A stretch of DNA of 64,000 nucleotides, from contig CM037869.1 of assembly GCA_021292105.1 (NCBI GenBank), positions 28,721,536 through 28,785,535 on the forward strand, given 5' to 3'. Shown here piece by piece: positions 45,606 to 54,600 of this stretch. Position numbers and translations under genes: made by a program. How positions within the stretch are numbered: the first letter of the stretch is position 1; every line of letters starts with the position of its first letter. The notes under the pieces were generated by a model that searched no databases, was not told the DNA's origin, and was given only the letters and a program-made list of their open reading frames with translations. The stretch comes from Anadara kagoshimensis (Eukaryota > Mollusca > Bivalvia > Arcoida > Arcidae).

Positions 45606-48600
45606 CTAATTAGAATGGTACATTTTTAGCACATAAGATTATCTTTTTGTATATTTTTATAGCGCAAAGTCCTATTTTCATATAAAAGTCCCAATTTTTG
45701 TACATTTTTTGTACATTTTTTTAATTTTTAATTGGTTTTAATAGATAAATTCCATCTCATTTGACTTTTTATTCTATCCGTCCGTTATTGGCTTTAGGGA
45801 ACAAATCTAAAATGATAAGTGCTATTTTCTGGTAAAAAGGATTCTTGTGTGTTGCACCATTATACTGATTATTTAGTATAATAATGTAATAATTTAATTA
45901 ATATAATAAAATTAACTTGAATGTTCAGATGGATGTCATATAGATAATTTTAAACAAGTGTGGAAAAAAGGGAGGAAGGAGACCTTCCACTTCGGTAGCA
46001 GCCAGCTCGGTAGAGTGTCGACTGTCCGCTCCAGAAGTGGAAGGTCGCGGGTTTGGTCTCTGGCCGGGTCTGATCCAAAACTTGAAAAAGGGTAGTGACT
46101 ATCCACTCGGATCCGCTTTTGAGTATGACAAAGGTAATATTTTTTTTACCAGATTTATAACAGTAGGAAATGTCGCTAGTTCTACTGTTTCAATTTGTAA
46201 AGAGTACTATTATTATAATGTTTAACATCATGTGCACCCCCTTTTCTCTCTCTCTCTCTCACAGTGAATTGAATTAATTTCTGAAATTATTTTTTTAACA
46301 TTCTCACTGTTTCCCTCATAAAACAGTCATTTAAGTTAAATGCAAGATTTTGAAGGATAGATTAAGATTCAAGATAACAAATTATCATTAAAACTCGTCC
46401 TTCCATTTTGTACAGATTATTAAATGTCGCTGGTACAATATTATAGTTGTTTATCAAACAAGGAAATAAGTATTGGTATTACAACAAAAATGTAACTAAA
46501 TTATAAAAGACAATTTTAAATAAAATTTACTTAAAATTATTATTTTAATTTCAAGAAATATTGAAATATTTTAATAAAAAAAGCAGTAGTATGATTAAGA
46601 TTATACAAATAGGAATGGATATCTGATCGATAATTGATCTTTATAAAAGTGATGTTTGCCAGTCAGATAAATAAGTGTATTACAGGTAAAGGTTTCATAT
46701 GCCCATCTTCCTTTGATCAGAAATCTTAAGTCAGTTAAATTAACCTAAAAATTATTCCTCTCAAGAATGAAAGAGCAAACTATAATAATAATTATTATAT
46801 AATAATAAAATATCTTTTAAATGGAGTAAAACATTTTATTTATATATTTTATTATTAAATCTGAAAGATTTAGAGCTAGTCACGTGATCCTTAGGCTACC
46901 GGGTACTTATATAGTTTAAAAATATTAAGCGCAAATTCATGTCTTCCGTGGCCTAATGGATAAGGATGTAGAGTCATGAATGGATGTAACCTGGGGAACT
47001 AAGGGTAGTGAGTTCAAGTCCCGCTGCGAGCGAAATTAGGTAAGTAAATTTGTAATAAATGATATTAATTAATGTGTTTTTCTTTATTTGTGATTTCAGG
47101 ACTACTTGCAAAACAACCAAAATTAGCATAAATTGATAAAGAAAAATGATTAAATAAATATGTTTATTTTTTATAAATTTACAAATTTTATAAATAAATA
47201 AAAAAAAAATAAAAAAAAAATAAAATAATTTTTTTTAAATAAAACAAAATAAAATAAAAACAGTGTAAGAGTATAATAAGTTTAATAATTATATTTAACA
47301 TCACATTTATATAAATTTAAAATTTAAAAAAATGTAAAGAAATTTGTTTTCTGTGTTTATTAAACGAATCCTTAAAGATCCTTAAAGCCGCCTTAAAGAT
47401 CCTTAAAATTTCAGTTCCATTAAGGATCTTTAAGGATGTCCTTAAAGAGACCTTAAAGACACATTTAAGGTCCTTAAAGACCCCTTAAAGATCCTTAAAG
47501 CCCCATTTAATGAGTCTTTAAGGGGGCTTTAAGGATCCTTAAAGGTGACTTTTCTTCTTGTGCTTCTTCTTGTCTTTCTACTCTGTTAGATATATTTAAT
47601 GATATATGGCAGAGTGATAATTTTCCATCATCTTGGCACAAAGCTGTCATTATTCCTATTCCAAAGCCAGGAAAGGATCACTCTGATCCATCTAACTATA
47701 GGCCTATTGCCTTAACTAGCTGCGTTTGTAAAACCATGGAAAGGATGATCAATAATAGACTCGTTTATTATCTTGAGTCTAACAATCTCCTCTCGCATAT
47801 TCAGTGTGGTTTTAGGCGTAACAGAAGTACTTTGGATCACTTAGTTCGCCTTGAATTATTTATTAAAAATGCCTTTATAAACAAACAACATGCGGTCTCT
47901 ATATTCTTTGACCTAGAAAAGGCATATGATACCACTTGGAAATATGGTATCCTTAAAGATCTTCATGAAATGGGTCTTAGGGGTCATACTCCTAATTTTA
48001 TTAAAAACTTTCTCGAAAATCGAGAATTCAAAGTTCGGTTGGGGTCAACCCTCTCTGATGTCTTTGATCAAGAGATGGGTGTCCCGCAAGGTAGTATTTT
48101 ATCTGTAACTCTTTTTAGCATTAAAATAAATAGCTTAGCTAAAGTTTTAAACAATAGCATAGATGGATCTCTCTTTGTTGATGACTTTGGCATCTCCTGT
48201 AGAGGGACACATATGCATGCTATTGAAAGGCAACTTCAACTTTGCCTCAATAAAATACAAAAATGGTCATTAGAAAACGGGTTTAAGTTTTCAAAAACTA
48301 AAACTTCCTGTATCCATTTCTGTAATTAACGCAAAATGCATAATGATCCTGAACTTTATATCAATGGCAGTATTATTAAAGTCGTAAAAGAAGCTAAGTT
48401 TTTAGGAGTCTTATTTGATTCCAAATTATCTTTTATTCCCCATATTAAAAGTCTCAAGGCTAAATGTCTTAAGGCATTGGATATTTTAAAGGTTTTATCC
48501 AATACACACTGGGGTGGTGATCAACCAACGTTACTTCATTTATACAGGTCACTTATCAGATCTAAACTGGATTACGGGTCTATTATTTATGGATCTGCCC

Positions 48601-51600
48601 GTAAATCATATTTAAAAGACCTTGATACAATTCATCACCAAGGTCTACGAATATGTTTGGGAGCTTTTAAAACGTCTCCAATTGATAGTTTATACGTGGA
48701 AGCTAATGAACCTCCACTGCATTTAAGGCGTACTAAATTATCTCTGCAATATGCCACAAAATTATTTGCAAATCCATCAAATCCGGCATTTCACTGTGTT
48801 TTTAATCCTCCTTATCAAGAGTTATACAATAAAAAGGTTAATGCTATTGCACCTTTAGGAATACGTTTAAAACCACATTTGGAGGAATGTAATTTACAAC
48901 TAGATCTTATTAAAAAACACAAATTAACAGATGATCCGCCTTGGCTTCTTGATAAACCAGAAGTCAATTTGGATTTAACAAACTATAAAAAGTCAGAAAC
49001 AAGCCAAGACGTTTATCAACAGGAATTTGCATTTATTAAAGATAGATATAGTCGTTTAATTCCTCCAATTATTAGAGAGGAACTACGACAGTGGCATCCA
49101 ATTTATACTGATGGATCAAAAACTGCTGGTCGGGTATCAGCAGCCGCAGTTATTGGAGACGAAACAATAAGTATTCGCCTTCCAAATGAAAGCTCCATAT
49201 TCACAGCTGAGGCTAAAGCAATATTGCTTGCTTTACAGTTTATTTCAAAATCGCCTCATAACAATTTTATTATATGCTCCGACTCTTTATCTGTCCTTCG
49301 GGCAATAAAGAGCAGAAATTTTGATCACCCTCTAATCAGTGAAATTCTGGAATTGCATACTTCAATTACATATGCAGTTTCAGATTTTAATAAAATAATA
49401 CATTATTGTTGGTTGCCTAGCCATGTTGGTATTAAAGGCAACACAAAAGCCGATTCAGCTGCTAAAGCAGCATTGTCTAAAAATATAACTTCTTGCGTAA
49501 TTCCGCATACTGATTTAAAACCATTGATATACAATTATATCAATGATCAATGGTCAAAACATTGGAATAGCCAAGAACGTAATAAATTATTTTCAATTCA
49601 GCCTTGTCTGGGATTTACACCTTTGTCCCAGTACAATAGGCATGAAAGTATTGTTCTTCGGCGCTGTAGAATCGGCCATAGTTATTTTACACATTCTTTT
49701 ATATTAAAGGGAGAACAACCTCCCCAGTGTATCCCTTGTCAAGGTCAACAATCTATCCAGCACATTTTGCTGGATTGTGTTGACTTTGCACATACAAGGG
49801 ATACTTTTTATTCAGCATTATCAATGCAAGATCTTTTTAGTAATGTCAGTGGACATCAAATTTTAAACTTCCTTCGGGAAATTAACTTGTATCATAAGAT
49901 ATAATTGTTTTAATATATATAACCCAGTGTTTTATTTATAAATTGTCTGTGATATAACTGGTTTTTATCAGTTTAGCAATAGTTTTATTCAAAATTTATT
50001 TGTTGTTATTTTTAATTTTACATTTTATACTTTGTGTTATAGATACTATTGTATCTTACTTTTTCTAGCCGCGAATAGCTGCAATAATGCTGATGCGGCT
50101 TTAAACAATAACTCACTCACTCTAACAATAAATTAGTTTGTTCAATTGCCTTCCAAACGGTCTGAATTGAAATGACTTTTCTTGTTACTACTTTCACTCT
50201 CAATTTTGATTTCACATGTGGTGACAGGAGGCGGTTACCCTTCCCGAGCACCCAGATTTTTCCCCTGACAATGTTTACGTGTTTAACTTTGCCAGTTTTT
50301 AAACTTCGTTTTTGTTATTGTGATATAATAATTATGTTTGTGTTTATGTTTACTGATTTACACAGCGCATTTAATCAGTTCTCTATTGCCTCAATTCAAA
50401 AATTTTTTTCATGACATTGATCTCTTTCTATTTGTCAGTTGAACACTTTACTCATATCATCATACCCATTGTTCCATCGATCTTTGCAACTCCGATAATG
50501 TTAGCAATTCACTTTTTCAATCCGTCCTTTGCTGTCCATATCTACTTATTTTAGCTAAAACATAAGTATCTACGGGGTTTATATTCCTAATCCGAAAGCA
50601 TTTTTTATATCCGTGATTCTCCTTTTTTTCTGGTTTTCTATGACCTGGGCTATATTATGTTGTAGTGTTTACCTATTATTCGTGATTATATGGCAAAAGA
50701 AGTTTACTAAACCATATTTGTTATTACTAAAACCCCGTTTATCAAAGATTGCAGCCACATTTTACATAACTTTGCAACTTTTTTTCTGGAGCCATCATTT
50801 TATTAAGAATTGACCTAATGTACTATTTCAGTCTCTGCTCAAAAACGTGTATTCTTAAAAGAACGTGGCACTGGGCACCTGGTAACAGGCTTATGGTTGA
50901 AAGGTGTCCAATACAACTTTGTTTTATCATTATAATATGGCCAGGCAATTTGTGATGTGATAGCTATTAATAATTCCTTTAAAAGATACAAAGATGGAGT
51001 TATTGGACATAGAAATTTTGTCAGTTTGAAGTGAAATTAAAAATGTGTGCAGACTTTTTAAAATAAGATTTAACGGAGACCGACAATGTACATTAGGTCA
51101 CTTCAAAATTAAATGATTCCACAAGAATAAATTGCAAAGTTTTGTAAAATGTGGCTACAATCTTTGATGTCTATCAAAGATTGTAGCCACATTTTACAAA
51201 ACTTTGGTAATAATGAATATGGTTTAGAAAGCTCCTGGATCTGATTGAACTTTATCGAATGGAGATATGTCTTATAAAACCCAATAGCTTTATATAAAAC
51301 CATAACCAGAAATGCCTTACACTAAGTTTTACCATATTTTAATATTATGTTTAACTAGAGATGACATTATTTGCAATTATTATTTTATAGTATTAGGTTG
51401 TTCGAAAAGATATGTGTATTCTTAATTTTCACACGTGGCGGGTGTAATAGCTAAACAGGAGGTGCTTAAGGAGTACCCCGCCAAATTTGCTGTTTTGGAA
51501 GATTTTACCTTTGTGGGGATTGTGATCTTGACAAGGATTGGTATCTTTGTTTTTGATTTTCAAGTTTAAATATGAATATTTCACAATTTCTTTCCTTAAT

Positions 51601-54600
51601 TTAAAAAAAAACATTTTGCTATGACTTTGAACCATTAAAACATAACTTGCTTAAAACCTTCACCAAAAGCATACATGGCCTAGAAAGTTTTTTTCACACT
51701 TTTGGGGTAGGGGAAATAAATTTATTGGCCTTATTTACAAGCTTTGCTATTTCCGACAGATTTTGGTGTTGTTAGACTCTTATATGTCAAGGAATTACGT
51801 CAATAGATAACAGTCGAAATTCAATGCCTAAATAACAAAAATACGAGAGGCAAAGCTCCTTTTTTCTTACAGCATTTAACATATAAATGAATAAAATAAG
51901 CCATTTTATTATATTAGTTAGTCCTATCTGTCCTTAAGCTAAAGCATTTCACAAATATTTAAAATCCTCGAAGCTTGTTTTATCATTGTTGCCGGTACTT
52001 TTGCTCGAAATCTTCATTAGAAACACAAATCGGCATATATTGCATAAAAATGGATTTTCACATGTTTTTCAATTTTGGGGTAGGGGAAATAAATTTATCC
52101 GTTTCGTCTATAAACTTCGGTATTTCCGATAGTTTTTTATGTTGTCAGACTCAAATATACCATGGCAATACAGAAATATATAAATCTTGAGATTCCATGC
52201 CTATATAACAAAATTACAAGAAGTAGAGTACAAATGATTTAATGAAAACTCATTTTCCAAACTACTGTTACATGAAAAGTGCAAATTTTCATATAAAATC
52301 ACCAAGCACTCTGCATATAATTGTTTTATAAATATGTCGGGAACAGACGGGAGATGTAACAAACAATAATGATTTGTTTTAAACACTTATCGGCAAGCAT
52401 GGGCCAAAATAATGAATTTTTGACATTTTCGTATTTTTGGGGTAGGGGAAACATAAAAATTTGCTACGGTATTAAGGTTCCATAATTCCGAAGTTTTGTA
52501 ACATTTTTATCTACAGCACTACCAAGGCTTTATAAAAATATTTAGTTTGTCATATTTAATGCATAAACAACAGATTTACAAGAATCGAAAGACGGTAGAT
52601 ATGATAAAAACGCAGTTTACAGCATCGATTTTATCGCTTATTTTAAAATTTTGACACAAAATCGGAAAACTGTCAGGATGTTTTGCATTTTAATCTATCG
52701 TGTGTCCACAATGAAAGATAGAATGAACATTTTTGTGTTGTTTTTGCCACAAAATGCTTCAAAATCTGGAATTTTTATTTTTTACCAAAATTTAACATTT
52801 GCAGAGCCTTTTCTTCAAAAACTGTTTCTGATTACAAAATCGGAAACGATTTGACGCGTAAGAAATGGGTTTTCAGTAACTAGGGACATTTTCCTACAAG
52901 AATCAACCTTCAAACCTTTTGGCCTCGTTCACCCGGATTTTAGCCATGATCTCTTGGACTAATAAACACTCTGCTATAACATCGTACACGACCTATACCA
53001 AATTTCTGAATATGGGGGGTATTCATATTAGTTTATGTATAACCTCCATGATGCCGACCTATACCAAATTTCTGTTTTTAGGTGGAGAGTATAAATTTGT
53101 ATTAGTTGATGTATTACCTCCGAGATACCGACCTATACCAAATTTCTGTTTTTAGGGGTAGGTTATTTGTATTAGTTTATGTATTACTTCCGTGATACCG
53201 AGCTATACTATATTTTTGTTTTTAGGGGGTATTTGTATTAGTTTATATATTACCTCCGTGATACCGAGTACCGACCAATCGTCTACAAGACTAGTCCTGT
53301 AATGCTTTGTACACGTGTCTCTATAATCCATAGATGTACACCCATTCTCCACACTGAAGTCTGTTTCACTTGACGTACCCGCTGACACCCAACTATCACG
53401 TACAGAATCACCGATTGCTGTCTTGAATCGTGCCAATAATATCCAATCTCCATATAATGTATCTATAATTGAATATTAATGATAAATGATGTGGGATTTG
53501 TTTAACAATCATTTATCAACTAGGACTCTATCTTAAATTTGAAATATTTAAAACAACAGTAAGATGCAATAACTTTAGAGAAATGTACAAAAGGATAATA
53601 AAAGTAGATAATGAAACGGGCACTGAACGGTCAATTAAAGATTGCATTTCGTGTACCCAAACCATCACGTACACTCACATCAAATATCCAGTGTTCCATT
53701 TAACACTAATAACACGACATTTCTATGCTATCTTAAATCTATATATAAATACAGATTTTTATTGACGTTTGATGACAAAATTTTATACCGTAAAATCAAA
53801 CATTGCTATAACACTTTTAATTCCATTATTCGATCAAAAACAAACATACTAATCCATGTCAAAATCACAATATAGTATCGAAATTCTACTCTTTTTTTTG
53901 TCATAACAACTGTGTAAATGTTGACAATTTATTTACACAGATACTTAACGTAATCTATATGTAATAATATACAAGACAAATTATTCAGTTAATCTTTTTA
54001 ACACTGTGGTAGCTCATTTGGTAGAGTGCTCGCTCAGTAAGTGGAGGTCGCGAGTTTGGGACACCTGTTACGCCTGATCCAATACTTAAAAGCGGTTAGT
54101 GATGGTTCTCTCGCCATGAAATTGGCATTACGAAATGAAAGTCGCAGTTTTTCGGATGGAATTTTCAACTGAACGAGGTATCGTGTACCGGAAGGCGTGG
54201 CACGAAAAAAGAATCTTGCTGAATTAATGCCACCAGTGTAAAGCACATGTACAATTTCTGCACCTTCATATATAGACGTCTCGATATAAGTGAAATATAC
54301 TTGACTGGGCATTAAATACCATTATGCAACTCAACTATTTATTTCTCATATACGTATTGCAATACTATACTAATATCTATTTTCTAATACAAACAATCAA
54401 ACTTGATGCAAGCAATTAATGCTTCTTATATGCGGGTCAGGGTTGTCAACTAGAATATTTTACAAAAAATCGGTGAATAAAAGTCTTTTATTATCATTAG
54501 CGACACTGTATTATATTTCGTAATGTGATCAACTACATTTTATCCTCCAATTTCCTCTGAATATGTTAAATGCATTACATATAATACAAGTGGTTATTTT

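Larger units (their letters stand above)
45196..47364. other. CMC element interior right of LINE B
   Basis: No gene. It contains a (GA)n tract at 45577-45606, a tRNA-like SINE head at 45994-46120, a second tRNA-like segment near 46940-47035, and A-rich low complexity near 47190-47260. Confidence 0.5.
37836..47565. mobile_element. CACTA/EnSpm-like (CMC) DNA transposon, 9,724 bp, non-autonomous
   Basis: The element spans 37839-47562, ends CACAAGA...TCTTGTG, and is flanked by CTT on both sides. The first 24 bp of the two ends agree at CACAAGA, then CCTTTAAGG. Inside each end about a dozen CCTTAAAGAT-like decamers occur in both orientations (37855-38040 and 47370-47545), as expected of CACTA subterminal binding sites. 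Removing it with one CTT joins the LINE A codons in frame. No transposase was recognised, so it must be mobilised in trans. LINE B is inserted within it. Confidence 0.8.
34299..50119 (+). mobile_element. LINE A: full-length I-group non-LTR element, split by a DNA transposon
   Basis: A 15-bp duplication CTCTAACAATAAATT lies at 34284-34298 and 50120-50134. The 5' end starts with CCCCCGTGGGGAACCCGGGT, and the 3' end is a hairpin (AGCCGC...GCGGCT) plus an ACTC repeat. Without the 9,724-bp insert and one 3-bp repeat it is 6,094 bp. It has ORF1 with zinc knuckles, and ORF2 with endonuclease, RT and RNase H, as in I-group elements. It is disabled by a frameshift, a nonsense codon and the insertion. 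Confidence 0.9.

Noticed and set aside
45977..46050. 13-bp inverted repeat as a terminator hairpin
   Set aside because: It frames a SINE head and has no linked transcription unit.
46940..47035. Intron-containing tRNA-Arg
   Set aside because: The enlarged middle does not leave a paired anticodon arm, and the acceptor arms do not match.
31864..52960. The inverted arms as terminal repeats of one giant transposon
   Set aside because: The arms consist of tandem units, no target duplication or terminal motif is seen, and the material between them is explained by separate insertions and intron sequence.
53583..53875. Small plus-strand frames next to the Sushi-type gene
   Set aside because: No splice or start context, low-complexity composition, and overlap with a retroelement scrap.
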